Assembly (NCBI GenBank): GCA_013115125.1
Contig: JABANN010000017.1
Span: forward strand, 1 to 64,000
DNA from: Perkinsus olseni
Lineage: Eukaryota > Perkinsozoa > Perkinsida
Length of the DNA stretch: 64,000 nucleotides
Reading direction: 5' to 3'
Position 1 is the stretch's first letter; each line of letters begins with the position of its first letter. A program made the position numbers and the translations under genes. Below, one piece after another: positions 35,344 to 46,897 of the stretch. The notes beneath the pieces are model-generated. The model made no database searches, had not been told where the DNA came from, and worked only from the letters and a program-made list of their open reading frames with translations.

Positions 35344-36492
35344 ATGGCCCAACCGGTGACCGACGAGGCTAGTAATAACGAAAGAGACCGCCGAAGGCCC
35401 ACTCGAGTAGTCCACCCGTCGGTTCAGTCCTGGCCCAGTTGGCTGCCATAAGGGAGCAGGAGTGTGCTTCCTTACCCTTGGTGTCATCACCGTCACCCAT
35501 ACAAAGCTTCACTGAGCAGCTGGAGAGCAGCAAGGGTAGGGCGTGGTCCGTTGAGGGTGGCAAGGACGTCCTCTCAGCTCCCGATACGTTCATTGTGAAA
35601 TTGAAGTCTCTGCCGAAGGAGACCCGGATAAGACGGATACGACCGGACGGCAACTGCTTCTACCGAGCGTACGCCTTTGGGATACTGCAGGTGAGTGCAC
35701 ATCATCGTTGCCCGCTGGCTTTGTGCAGTAGTGGAGCGGGAAGCCCTACCCACTCACGCGTGTCGTATCAGGCCCTCAGAGACCACGGCAGAGAGCCGCT
35801 GCCTAACAGCACTACTGTGCTGCAGGCCTGGTTCCGAACGTTAGTGTCCACTGAGGCGTTGGAGTGCTGCGAGAAGGCCGGTTACCCGAGGTGCTTCCCA
35901 CGCAGTAGTACCGCTTCGAACGGGCTTCGGCAGGTTTACAGTGGAGGACCTCATGGAAGCATTCCTCGAGGAAATTGACAAGCTCGAAGGCTCCGATGCA
36001 GCAGTGGAAATCGATAGCGAGAACGATGCGTACATAGTCAGTTTCCTTCGGTGAGAGTTCCCGAGGCGCCTTCTAGGAGGAAAGTGGTGCTTTGTCAGGT
36101 GCCTGTCCAGCTCAGTAATGAAGCTCCATTGTGACGAGTATGCGCCCTTCCTCGGTCCCGAGTACAACACCATCGACCAGTACTGTGCAACCGAGGTGGA
36201 CCCTATGTATCGGGAAGCCGATCAGCTACCTATTGTATCACTGTCAAGGTGCGACCTAAGATACCCGCCCCTCCCGTCACTGCCCTCCCCTCACAGGTTC
36301 CTCCAGTTCCCCGTGGAAATCGTGTACATTGATCAGTCGCCCGAAACCATCCCAGGTGCATCACCATGGTGACCATCCCCCCTCAGTATTCCCTCTGCTT
36401 CAGCTAGACATACCTTCCCCTCTCTCAACCCCCTCCACCTCCCAACCGTCCGGCTGCTCTACCGCCCCGGCCATTATGACCTTCTTGTGTGA
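35344..36492 (+). CDS. otubain-type OTU deubiquitinase
   Basis: Exons join into an OTUB domain: 'IRRIRPDGNCFYRAYAFGIL' (catalytic Asp and Cys in DGNCFYRA), 'AWFRTLVSTEALECCEKAG', 'VEDLMEAFLEEIDKLEGSDA', 'LHCDEYAPFLGPEYNTIDQY', 'CATEVDPMYREADQLPIVSL', 'VEIVYIDQSPETIP', and a last exon ending 'TVRLLYRPGHYDLLV' with the catalytic His in RPGHYD. Acceptor choice for the last exon was set by this motif. Otubains cleave polyubiquitin, often Lys48-linked, in the cytosol. The residues for catalysis are all present. The N-terminus is uncertain: the ATG at 35344 needs a small intron before 'LAAIREQECASL'. Confidence 0.85.
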
Positions 36493-36598
36493 ACCAGTGT
36501 CATTTCAATTTGGCATAATCAACTTCTCGCGTTGTCAATCTTGACCGACTCGGAAGTAACAGTCCTGCTCGCCGAAGATTCCATTCACCCCATCGCCC

Positions 36599-37634
36599 AT
36601 GCAACAGTCGGGAGATTCTCAGGAGGACGAAGAGCGGCCCTATCAGGTCAGTCCCCTGGTTCTGTCAACCACAATCAACGACTCAAAAGATTTGGAGAAT
36701 GGCCGCTCTCAGACGTCCCTGCCTGCCTGGCCCCTGAACGAGGGTTCCCTTGTAAAGAGCCGGTATGACCAGCCAGTGGGAGGCGCCAGCTCGAGCGAAC
36801 GGCTGCAACGCCGACAGGAGCTGTGTGCTCGGGCGCGAGATGAAACGATCAGGATAATGAGCTACCGCCAGATACAGCGAGAGGCGGTACGCCGATAGCG
36901 GCCGCTACTGGGTTTATTTCATCCCGCGGTGTAGGTAAGGGAGGAGATGATAAGAAACAAGACGCTGGATGAGACGGAGAATGTCCAGGCCACGTAAGTT
37001 GCCATTTGAATGGGAATTGGAAACTAGAAAGACGGAGTTGTACAGTTACGAAAGAAACAACCGGTGGGGAGCAAAATTGAAGAAGTCGCCGTTCACGGAG
37101 GACTTGGTAGCTCAGCTGGAGCAGGCGCAGCGTCTGGCCGAGGAAAGGGAGATGGTAGGCAAACCTTAGGGAAGTGCGCGTGAGTTTCAAGTCCAACCCG
37201 ACAATCGGCTCAGCCACGGGAGTAATAGCTTATTAGTAATAGGGATGATGAGTTTTCAGGAAGAGAAGCGGGAAGCTCGGGAGCGCTACGTCAGACATCG
37301 CGATGCACGGAATTTGATTTTCAAAAGGGCAGTGGCCGACGGCGACAGATTGGAGATGCTGAGACGGTCGGCGATGGAGGGAAGATTATTGACGGCGATG
37401 ACGGTCGTTGATCAGGGAGAAGCGAGTGCTCTTGGAGAACGAGCGAAGGCTTGCTGCGATGTGTGACGTGGAGAAGACGAACGCCAAGGCCCTGCGGATA
37501 CACGAAGAACGGCAGCAGAAGGTAGGCTACTGATGATGATGGGTGGAGCTCAGTGTGGCTGTTGGTAGGAGATTGAAAGACAACAGCGGCTGTTGCAGAA
37601 GAAGATATCAGCAGTGATGGGTGGCAAGCGTTGA
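36599..37634 (+). CDS. charged coiled-coil protein, unidentified
   Basis: ATG at 36599 (MQQSGDSQEDEERPYQ). Exons join into a long Arg/Glu-rich helix: 'RLQRRQELCARARDETIRIM', SYRQIQREAV, 'VREEMIRNKTLDETENVQAT', 'YERNNRWGAKLKKSPFTEDL', 'VAQLEQAQRLAEEREM', 'EEKREARERYVRHRDARNLI', 'EKRVLLENERRLAAMCDVEK' and 'IERQQRLLQKKISAVMGGKR'. The style resembles axonemal or basal-body coiled-coil proteins (CFAP/CCDC class), but there is no specific match. Introns are 45-50 nt; one begins GTAGGCTACTGATGATG. Confidence 0.6.
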
Positions 37635-37807
37635 CGCTATCAATTTATCAGCTCCTCGTTGTTGACTTTAATATGTTGCGTCTTTAGTCAATCATATTGA
37701 GGTCTTCATAGTCTTAACAAAACACGACCCATATAACATCAAAAACACTCACATAACAAAGTGCTGTTTACTTATTATTGGAGGGACCGTGGAGGTGGTA
37801 ATGAAAT

Positions 37808-39172
37808 TCAATCACTGCTACTGCCACTGCTGCTACTGTCGTAACCTCCTCTCTTGTGCTTTTTGTCTTTTTTATCTTTCTTATGCTTCTTATCCTTCTT
37901 GTCTTTTTTATCCTTCTTTTTCTTCTTCTTGTCATCTTCATGGTACTGCGGCAACACACGATAATAAATCAGAACAAAAGAGAACCTCCTCTCACCATAG
38001 GAATGACGCCCTGCTGATGGCCATACATCTGCTGGGCACCGTAGGCCCCCACGGCCGTTGCTGCCACCATCGGCACTGCACCCGTTGGCGTGTAACCCTG
38101 CTGGGCCTGATACCCGTAAGGAGCGGGCGGCTGCTGCTGTTGGTACGGCGGAGGAGCGGTCGCCTGAGAACGTAACGCACTCGATCGTGGCCAGACGATT
38201 CCCGTTGCCGTACCCCATAGGCTGCAGCCCCTCCGTATGGTGCTGATGGTGCTCCAGAGGAGATAACAGTAGCTGCTACCTGTGATGAGACATGTGGGAA
38301 TCAGGAGCTCCTAGAGCAGCACGATGTCTCACCGGCTGTTGCTGTTGCATGCCTGGCATCATCATCGCCGGAGGAGGAGGGCCACCACCCATGACGGTTG
38401 CTGTCACTACCGGAGGGCCACCACTCTGACGAGAAGGAAAATCAACTAACGACCCTTGGGAGGATGGACGGCGCACCATCATCGGAGCTGCTGTCTCGGG
38501 CAGCATGGTGATGGCCACCGATAGAGACCCCGCGGGTTTGTCTTTACTCCGGTACCTGCACTACTCCATCAAGCGGTGGCCAAGGCGTCCTCGTTCCCGT
38601 TCCCCGTGTGAAATCGGAAGGAAGGACACATCCAAGCACGATAGACGAATAAGGGTTCCCCTCTCCGAATACTCACAGTGCAAGATCGCCAGACCATCGG
38701 CCAGCGGAGGCGACGGCTGCCATACTGACTGTAGCGGACCCCACCTGAAGGGCGGCACCATGAGAATCTCACAAACCCTCCCCCCTTCGCTGACAGTCGC
38801 GAATAACGAACTAACCAGCCCTTACAAAATCATCATCTTTGATGCTTTCCTTGTCCATCACTTTAAACGTCATCTCAGGCTCCATACCGTACTGCAGTAT
38901 AGTCGTCTCGTTCCACGTGGGGTTCGACCCGACGTCCTTCTGAACCTGCAGTGCGGAGACTCACTCAGAAGCGGCCTAACGACCGGTAAGACCTTAGTTT
39001 TGAACTTCTTGCCTTTCCCAAGCTGGACCACACAGTACCTGTATCGACAACGTTACGAATTAGTCGCTCAGCGAGCCCACGCCTACGGATCCATCTTGCC
39101 GAAGAACTCCGTATCGTGAAGGTTCCGAGCGTAGCGCACCTCCACTCTAACCGCGTTGTACTGATATGACAT
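37808..39172 (-). CDS. C2-domain protein A with Pro/Gln-rich linker and Lys-rich tail
   Basis: ATG at 39172: 'MSYQYNAVRVEVRYARNLHD', TEFFGKMDP, then 'YCVVQLGKGKKFKTK', 'VQKDVGSNPTWNETTILQYG', 'MEPEMTFKVMDKESIKDDDF', 'VGSATVSMAAVASAGRWSGD' and 'YRSKDKPAGSLSVAITMLPE'. This is a complete C2 beta-sandwich with the N-P-x-W-N-E strand; acidic loop residues (D in GKMDP, and the KESIKDDDF loop) suggest Ca-dependent membrane binding. A Met/Pro/Gln linker follows (PPPPAMMMPGMQQQQ; YQQQQPPAPYGYQAQQGYTP). The tail is a striking 'KKKKKKDKKDKKDKKHKKDK' repeat ending YDSSSSGSSSD. It is a tandem paralogue of the next gene, with matching intron positions. Confidence 0.8.
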
Positions 39173-39481
39173 CAAAATTACAAACAAACTTCGCGAAAAG
39201 TGACCTTGCTCTGAGAGCCACATTCCTCAGCTTGCTCAGCAGGTCCTATCCAACACGGCTATCCCCCACAGAGAGGTTCATCGGAGCCAGTCCGACTAAG
39301 CCGTACTGCCGGCGTTGGACTTTAACTCACACACAAAAAGTTGGTACGAACACGACTACCCGGAGAAAATTGACGCACGCTGCCGGCCACGCTAGCACAC
39401 AACCGAGGGAAGGCTGACGAACGCAAGACTCCTGTGGAGACACAATGGACAGTAAACATTAGCTTTTTTTAGCTCTGATGG

Positions 39482-40922
39482 TCAATAGTGGGGATACGCT
39501 CCGACACTCGAGTGCTGTCCAGGTTGGACATACACCGCGGGCTGACCATCAGGACCAGGCGGCGACTGACACGACACACCGTTTGGCAATATGTGAAGAA
39601 CACAAACACCCACCTGATAGTTGCTTGTTACAAAATTAGCACTGCTGTACCCAGGGGCGCCAGGAGGGGCTGATGGTGGCCCAGCACTGAACGGCGGACT
39701 GTAGTACTGTTGCTGCTGTCCGCCCGACTGCACCTGCACGAGGGGTTGACCATCCGGACCAGGTGGGGCCTGAGGCACACACAAACTATAGCGTGGTACG
39801 ATGCGATAGTACTGGGCGGACCTGATAGTTGCTGGTGGCGAAGTTGCCGCTGTTGTACCCTACAGACGGCTGCGGAGGGGGGACCGATGCGCCACCGATG
39901 ACTCTGCCTTGAATCTGATAGAGAGAGTTCTACCGTTCACCACACTGCCGTGCACGATCTCACCATAGGCCCTCGGCCAGCATTACTCCCCGGTGGAGCC
40001 GTACTTATGACAGTAGCATTCACTACAGCCGGCGCCCCGCCTCCCCCTCCTTGAGTATACGCAGTTGCTGCCGTTGCCGCTGTTGCTGGCATTGCAGTTG
40101 CTACTACGGGCTGAGCATTCTGAGGAGAGGCACTTCAATCCCACGTTGTTACCCAACAGGGCACTCACCCCATACGAACTCGTATTGGTCACGACCGTGG
40201 CCATGATTGGCTGGGACGGCTGCTGCTGTTGATGATGAGACGCTACGGGTACTGCAGTCGCATGGGCGACTACTGTCGGCGTGGGCGTAGCAGTTTTGCT
40301 GCTAGGAGTACTCGCCATCCTGATCGCTACGTTTAACGTGCCGGCCTTATTCGCCCCGTCTCGATACCTATGCATAGCCGACAATGAGCACTACCGGAGA
40401 GTAGATGTATTACAGCACGAGATCTCCTTCCCAATGTCCATGCTTGGCGATGGAGGCCATGCTCACCCGCGCTGACCCTACCTGCAAAAGATACCTATCT
40501 CATACCAATCGGTTATCGTACGCTCGAGAGGCCAGAGGAGGGTTCCATCGCAATGACTTACAAAATCGTCGGAGCTAAAGGTATCTTTGTCCCACACTTC
40601 AAAAGAGATCTCAGGCTCATCATCATACTTGAACTCCACCGACTCGTAGAATGTCGGGTTTCTTCCAACGTCTTTTTTAACCTACCGGAAAATCATTCAT
40701 CCCATCCCGGAATCGAACCTGGGACGTCAGGTTGTCAAACCTACATCAGTCTTATATTTTTTCCCGCGACCAAGTCGGACTTTGACGTATCTGACAACGG
40801 TATTGGTAATGCTACCATCAGCGAATGGTATCTTACGGATCCATCTTGCCGAACATCTCCGTATCATACAAGTCCCGAGCGTATTTGATCTCGACCTTCA
40901 CTTTCCTCTTTCCCTCGGACAT
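39482..40922 (-). CDS. C2-domain protein B with duplicated Pro/Gly-rich tail exons
   Basis: ATG at 40922: 'MSEGKRKVKVEIKYARDLYD', TEMFGKMDP, 'YVKVRLGRGKKYKTDVKKDV', 'GRNPTFYESVEFKYDDEPEI', 'SFEVWDKDTFSSDDF', 'VGSARVSMASIAKHGHWEGD' and 'YRDGANKAGTLNVAIRM'. It has the same C2 fold and splice sites as protein A. The tail differs: Ala/Thr/Pro-rich, then repeats of (Y)NSGNFATSNYQ and YSSANFVTSNYQ, each followed after an intron by (A/S)PPGPDGQP. It ends GQHSSVGAYPHY. The intron inside the C2 domain (40682-40744) contains a tRNA T-arm, while its counterpart in protein A (38946-38992) does not. Confidence 0.8.
40682..40744 (-). repeat. 63-nt intron with tRNA T-arm, sense to its gene
   Basis: In the C2 protein B gene, between KYKTD and VKKDV. 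On the minus strand it starts GTAGGTTTGACAACCTGACG and contains GGTTCGATTCC (plus-strand 40709-40719). AGGTT and AACCT form an anticodon-arm-like hairpin upstream. The T-stem CCAGG/CCGGG equals that of the 25744 intron. Confidence 0.85.
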
Positions 40923-41107
40923 TAAACTCAATAAAAATAAGACGACCGACCAACTGACGAGGAAAGCTACTCCGCAAGCAGCCATTCGCTATCACCCGCC
41001 GTAATGGGAACACAAGAGCAACCAGCTCAGAGTGAAACTGAGCATAAACAGGAGTTACAGACGAACAGTATCAGAATGATGAACAACAATCACTAAAGAG
41101 TGCATGA

Positions 41108-44100
41108 TCACTCGACTTCTACGATCTTGGGCGTCGGCGTCAGCTTGTTTTTATCTACGAACTTCTCTAAAACATTCATATACCTGAGGGGACGAAAGCC
41201 ACTCATCCAAATCGAACCCCACTCCGGCGTTCACCGTGGATCCAATCAAACCATACTTCATGTATGATACATGGTAGTTTCCAACGCGAACACACGCCGA
41301 CAAATATCCCCGAGCGAGAAACTTTCATCATTCAGCCCCGCAAAAAGGACAAAATTCGACCTAGCATGTCCAACGATTGTACCTTTGTCCTCCCTTCTGC
41401 CAAGTGTCGTTATGCGTGGCAGTACCGAAGCTCTCAAAGGTGCACTCCACTCCATTGTCATTACAGATGTCGTGCAACTTCGCCATATGCGACGGAGGGA
41501 CCTAAGAAAGCGAGGCACACTCGAGCCACTTCACAGGCTTGATTCCTCCGAGCGTGATGTTCGCTCCCTTACGATTTCATCCTCGGCCGCCGATAAGAGT
41601 AAAACCGGTGTCCTGAGATAGATACTGTATTTATGTATTTAAAATACACTCGATGATGAACTCCAATATACTGGTGTGACGACGATCAAATCCCCATCGG
41701 GGATAGATATAGATTTCACGGTATCGCAACACAACAAAGAAGTAAGACTTCGCCTTGATTACAAGAATGCCGTCGAAGATACAGTCTGTACTCTACAGGT
41801 GGCACGGCGCACGTTCCAACGGTATAGCCCCCTGCCCTAGTGTAGATAGATCCCCCTGCAGACTGCGTACGTCGCCAACATGTAGGCCAAAAAAGAAGTG
41901 TCTGTTACAGACAGTCTGTAGAATACTTTCAGGAGCCCAACAAAAGGAGCCCTCAACTCTGAATAACCAAGTACCGAACTGAGCAATCCCATATCCTGCC
42001 TTGTCGTGCTAGCGCCGCGGACTGCGGACCCCAGTCGGCGATCGATGTACGTTAGCTGCCGGTGATCAAGAGGATCCACCTATTGAACACTTCCAAGTAG
42101 TTGCTCGCCGGGAAAGCCTTGAAGATCGCTAGCTCGGTGTCGTCCAAGACAGCTCCGCCATTACAGGCAGTCCCCCCCTGCGTGGCTGGCATATTCCTCG
42201 TTACGATCGTTCGATGCAACCTTCTAGCTCATAGGGCCGAGGTATGCCCCTGGTTCAACCGTTGAACTTCACCACGCAGCAATTAAATTTAGGTTGCGCC
42301 GGTTTCGCATCCCAGCTCAAAATTGTTCGGCGAGTGGCTACTGTACACTCCGAATGTTGCAGCTAGGACCAATCTCTCATGAACGCGGGATTATTCCGCC
42401 GGGATAGCGCTTGAAATCCGCACTGTCTTCAGGCCAGACTGGCCTGGCCAGTGCCTTGGAGGCTCCAAAGAGAACGATCGGGGCTCCAAGTTGGAGCCCC
42501 GATCGTTTTCTCCGGGGGAGTCCCTAACAACCAGGCCCTGGCCGATACGAGCCGACCAATGTATCCCGCTTAGGTCTAGAAAATCTATTCAAACTACCGC
42601 CACCCATGCAGCATCGGGCGATGGCTGATAATCTAGCTATGCATCACTCACGATGTCCCGTCAGCGCATATACTTCCTCACCAAGAGCTTCATTGAAGCG
42701 GTCGAGAGCTACCGACAGGCACCCAGCCATGAGAGTCTCATGATGAGACGCACTGCAATGGGCTAGCTAGGAAGTAAGCGGTGCAAGCGCCTCAACCCGA
42801 TCAGAAATTAGACCGCCCAGGAACGTTTCAGTCTAATCCGCACCCGTTCGCCTACCTCTTTCCTAGTTTCTCAACATACTTATAGGTCTCCCACTTGAGC
42901 CTCAGGAACGGTTTCTTTATCCACTCGAATCGCAGGAAGGGGAATAATGAGTTCACCATTAGTGATATAGAAAGGAATGTATTCTCCAGTATGAGACCTA
43001 GAAGAAGGAGACATCGGGTTCGGCAGTACGATGACGATGCTCACCCCTGGGTGGATGGCCCTCAGCTACTAGCTTCGCAGAGTACTCTGCCGCCACAGCA
43101 CCGCCTGACATCCAAACGCTCCGATTCTTGCCACAAGAATGGCAACACGAAATTCCAGTGAATGGAAGAGGACACGGATGCAAACCTTCGGCAAAAGGGA
43201 AAGCCATCATTCAGAAAGCCTTACCGAGTGATCGACCGAAGAAAAAGATATTCTCCGGATCGACCAAATCCTGGTTGCTCTGTATCCACTCGAACAGCGC
43301 GTCCAAGTCTTGCATTATACCTGTAGAAAATCGTCGCAGCCCTCGGCCGCGGTACCGTAGGTCTCACCATCTTCACTGGGCTTGCCAGTGCTGTCACCAT
43401 AGCCTCGGTAGTCAAACGCGAGGACATTAACTTTTAGAAACTGACATGAGTACACTTCCCGCAAACACGAAGGTAACGCCAGTAGTGTTTAATGGTGCCC
43501 GTCATGATAATGAAGCCTTTATTATTGCTGCACTAATATCGCGGAAGCGCTATAGTAGCCCCTTCTTTACGAAGAGCCAGGACCCTTTTCTATGAACATT
43601 CTCCCAGATCCCAAGCCGGCGGATACTGTTTCGGACTTCCCCGTACTACCGACGCCATCTGGCGGTAGTTGGGCATCCTCAATCCCATATTCCCAGCATT
43701 AGCGTGACAAAATACAACTGTTGGCGCCGTTGACGAGTCACTCACGCCACTAGCCTGGGAAGAAAAGACAATGAGACAGCGAAGAGCACAACGGAATGGA
43801 TGTACATGGATGAACCAAGCATGAATGGTCTGACCATCGGCAGTAGCCACTCTAACATCCTCAAACTTCATTCCAAGCTCAGCCGGCGACCGCATACCTA
43901 CAGAGACCAAAGATAAGCGAAAGACACGTCGTCGGCAGCTCACCAGGGGGATTTGAAGTAACAGTGGTGAATCCCTGAACCTCGGGCATCTGAGGAGGAA
44001 GAGAGGTCACTAAGGAACGAATTGAGGAGAGGAAAACTCGGCGTTGCACTTCCCAGAATTTTACATAAAGCATCTTCTCTTGGGACGCCACCAGTATCCC

Positions 44101-44337
44101 CAACAAGGCCGCAACAACGCCGAGACATATTAGTAATACTTTAGTCCTGAGAAGAGAATAAGCATCAGGATCACCGTGACTGTATAGAAAGGCGAATCGA
44201 TGAGAGGCCCGGGATAGGGCGTACATCCCCACTACTACCAGCTCATTGACAGTAGGAGCACGCCCAGTACCCCACCAATGATGACAAACCCATTCATAAT
44301 GAGCAGTGAATAAAACTGGCAACGAGAATAGGGCCAA
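41108..44337 (-). CDS. ABHD13/Bem46-type alpha/beta hydrolase
   Basis: Minus-strand exons follow the ABHD13 order. A membrane anchor 'LLICLGVVAALLGILVASQE' is followed by KMLYV, 'GMKFEDVRVATADGQTIHAW', 'TVVFCHANAGNMGLRMPNYR' (oxyanion region), 'VNVLAFDYRGYGDSTGKPSE', 'LDALFEWIQSNQDLVDPENI', FFFGRSLG (nucleophile Ser), GGAVAAEYSAKLVAEG, 'LILENTFLSISLMVNSLFPF' and, far downstream, 'NDNGVECTFESFGTATHNDT' with the catalytic His in THNDTW, then 'LRYMNVLEKFVDKNKL' and TPTPKIVEVE before the stop at 41108. About 1.2 kb (41.6-42.85 kb) lies between the last two groups and the segment with the catalytic Asp was not found, so either a long intron exists or the model is incomplete. Upstream exons near 44.7 kb are possible. 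Confidence 0.65.
42469..42511. repeat. palindrome with 17-bp perfect core arms, 1-base centre
   Basis: AACGATCGGGGCTCCAA (42473-42489), a single G, then its exact reverse complement (42491-42507). Pairing extends four more positions outward with one G-T pair. It lies in the unassigned stretch inside the ABHD13 region. Confidence 0.9.
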
Positions 44338-44618
44338 GATGCTGCTTTGTCGAAGATTTTGCTAGGAGCGCCGACGGCGTTGAGGAAATGCAAGAATAGA
44401 TAAGTTAGCAAGACTGTTGAATTTCGGACAGTGCAGGAGATGGTGGTTGCAAGAGGGTCGTTATTATAGTTCTTTATATAATGTATAGAAGCCTTCCTGT
44501 CTGCAACAAGATCTGCGCACGGAAGGTTGATGAGAGGAATAAGGAAATACACAAACAGAAGTTGAAAGAAATGCGGTACTATGGTTGGACCTAAGATGCA
44601 ACAACTCGTCGAGGATCT

Positions 44619-44675
44619 TTCGATTTGGTGTCGAGCTGCCTTCAACGGTTGAGGGCAACTCGGCACCAAATCGAA
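44619..44675. repeat. inverted repeat, 28-bp arms with three mismatches, 1-base centre
   Basis: Left arm 44619-44646 begins TTCGATTTGGTG; right arm 44648-44675 ends CACCAAATCGAA; a single G separates them. A second small palindrome of the same form (AGGTTGAA, G, TTCAACCT) follows at 44678-44694. Confidence 0.9.
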
Positions 44676-44834
44676 CCAGGTTGAAGTTCAACCTAAGATT
44701 ATCCGGTGCTCGGGCGATCCAGGGTTCTCTGGGTCTCTGAGCTAGATCTCGATATCAACTCATGCTTCTGAGAGTATTATTGTCACAGGTCAACCGTGGA
44801 TACTCGGGAGCCCCAGGTGTGCCACTTGGAGCAT

Positions 44835-45998
44835 ATGCGAATTAACGCAAAGCGTGAGCAGCTTCTTGAAGAGAGGTACTGAGAAGAATCCTCGACCTTT
44901 CTGCTTCTTTCTATCTTCAACCTCAGATACTGCGAAATCGATAGAGAGAATCGCATCTTGCTACAGGTAACGTTGATACCTAATTTTCACGATCTCTCGA
45001 CTTTTCTGCCTTCAGAAAATGTCGGACATAATGCGTCAACCCTCGGCCACCCTGCAGTCAGCTCAGCCCACAGGAGGAGTAAGGTTCGAAGCAAAGCCCG
45101 CACTGTGGCATTGTCCCCTTAGATGAACCAGCCTGGACCAGTTAGCCTGAATAAGACCCTCAGGAAGCGAGAACTTATGAGAATAACGAGGGTAGTGAAG
45201 GCAAGCCGGAGCGAGGCGTATCTTGGGTGTCTCAGGAGAACCAGGGGATTCTAAGACGAATACAGAATGCTCAGCCACAGTATAGTCATGTGAAGTGGGA
45301 GCAGAGCTACCGGCAGAACCGATATTATCTGAGGAACTGTTGTGACCTCCCGTTTGTACTGGAGAGTCCACGCAAGGTTCCAGAGGGAGACACTACCATG
45401 CTTGAGAGAGGCGACTTGAGCGTCTCGAGGAGCCCTGAAGGCAGTGCCGTGCCGACCGCTGTGGATGGGCAGGCTGCTGATAGAAACGACCTTAGATATG
45501 TACTGAAGGAAGGGCAGAAGCTCGGCACAGGGTAGGTATTATTCGATGAGTAGGGGAAGATTTGGTATGGCTAGATACTATCTCGTGGAGATGGCAACTG
45601 ATGGTCGGACTCTGACTATATCTGCTTACGATGGAGAGTCCCAGAAGACTTTGGAGCTGATCATAAACGAGAAGAATCATCGCAAGCTGTAGGCTATGGC
45701 CCCTCAGTTGAACTGATTTATGTAGCCTAGGTACCGGGAGGTAGCTGGGGACTATGCCAAATTAGCAGCGCGATTGAGCATAGAGGGAGACAGGCTCGTT
45801 CTCCTGCCACACGAGCCCATGCAGATGCCACCCGAACTGATGGAAAATGTAATTCCTACTCTTACCGAAGCCTCAGTGGGAGGGTTGACTCAGGCGACGG
45901 ATGCGCAGCCAGTGCCACCGAGGGCTCCTCCACAGGACGTGCCGGATACTCCGAGCGAATCTCTCACTGCCGAGGAAATGGTAGGCCGCCTACCGTAG
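44835..45998 (+). CDS. CFAP97/Hemingway-family ciliary protein
   Basis: Short exons join into the conserved family pattern: MRINAKREQLLEER, 'YCEIDRENRILLQKMSDIMR', 'NKTLRKRELMRIT', 'ENQGILRRIQNAQPQYSHVK', 'WEQSYRQNRYYLRNCCDLPF', and the C-terminal half 'RYYLVEMATDGRTLTISAYD', GESQKTLELIINEKNHRKL and 'YREVAGDYAKLAARLSIEGD'. The order E-x-DN-R-ILL...I...P, then LN+..R+REL.RI..EN..ILRRIQ...P.Y, is that of CFAP97/KIAA1430 proteins, linked to axonemes and flagella. The Pro/Thr-rich tail ends GRLP. A first exon upstream of 44835 is likely, since the conserved 'HLEHMRINAK' extends past the ATG. It implies that the organism makes flagella. Confidence 0.8.
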
Positions 45999-46897
45999 GC
46001 GTGAACGTCAATCGTGCAGAAATACAGTTGTGAAGCGTTACTAAACAAATGTGCTTCCCCGAACAAGTTTTTGTTCGCGAATTCAGGACTCCGGAATTGC
46101 ATGGTCTATCGTTACCGGTGTGTAGTCGCCGATAGACCATCCCACAGGTACGACCATCCGTCAGCTCTCCTGCCCACCACCCAGATGCTGCGAGTGTGGA
46201 TTCGGGCGGTGGAGTTCCCCCGATAGAAATAGCTGGTAAGAACCATTGGTAATTACATACGGCAATTCAGTGTTTCTCTAGGACACGTGGAGGTGGCAGT
46301 GAGCATACCAAGCTCATCAGCAGCTGGTAGAGCCCCAAGAGTCTATGTGAGAGGGCTCACGCCGAGCACTCCTAGTGTACACTCTGGTTACAACTAGGCA
46401 TGGAAGTGCTCATCAATGATACGAAGTTGTCGCTCATCAATTGATAGAAGTTGAGTTCAAATCAGTCAGGGCCTGCCGGGCTGGCCGTGCCTTATTCGCA
46501 CAGAAGCATGGCACCATTTAATGCTTGCCTTCTGCTATACTCAACATCTTAATAATGGGAAGAAACGAGGGAATAGTAGTGGGGAGTAGCAAGTATAATG
46601 ATCACGTTTACAGTTACATTACGTAGAGGAAGGGGGGCCCAACAGTCTAGAGGGAACGTTGACGGTCGTGAACTCCTCAGGCTCGTCAATGACGACTAGC
46701 TCTTCCTCACCTTCGCGACTTGTAGGACGTTTTGCGAAGTAACTGAAGACTTGTTAAATGACCGCGCGCCACGAAAATACGCCGGGTTATTACGAAATGA
46801 AGGGCTCTGCAGGGCTGGGAACATTATAGCCATAGGGAGGCATAATTAAATCAACAAAGGCACAAGGCTCCGCGGTTAAGTTGATGAAGCTGTGTAT
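45999..46897. other. non-coding stretch with a hairpin and a GC-rich motif
   Basis: About 900 bases. An 11-bp stem (ATGGTCTATCG at 46101-46111, complement at 46130-46140) closes an 18-base loop. CGCGCGCCACGAAA is at 46763-46776. A longer C-terminal frame of CFAP97 through 46014-46226 is possible by another splice at 45980, but has no family support. Confidence 0.5.

Noticed and set aside
38922-38933. GGGGTTCGACCC in C2 gene A
   Set aside because: It is inside the coding exon for DVGSNPTWNET; the frame and C2 motif explain it.
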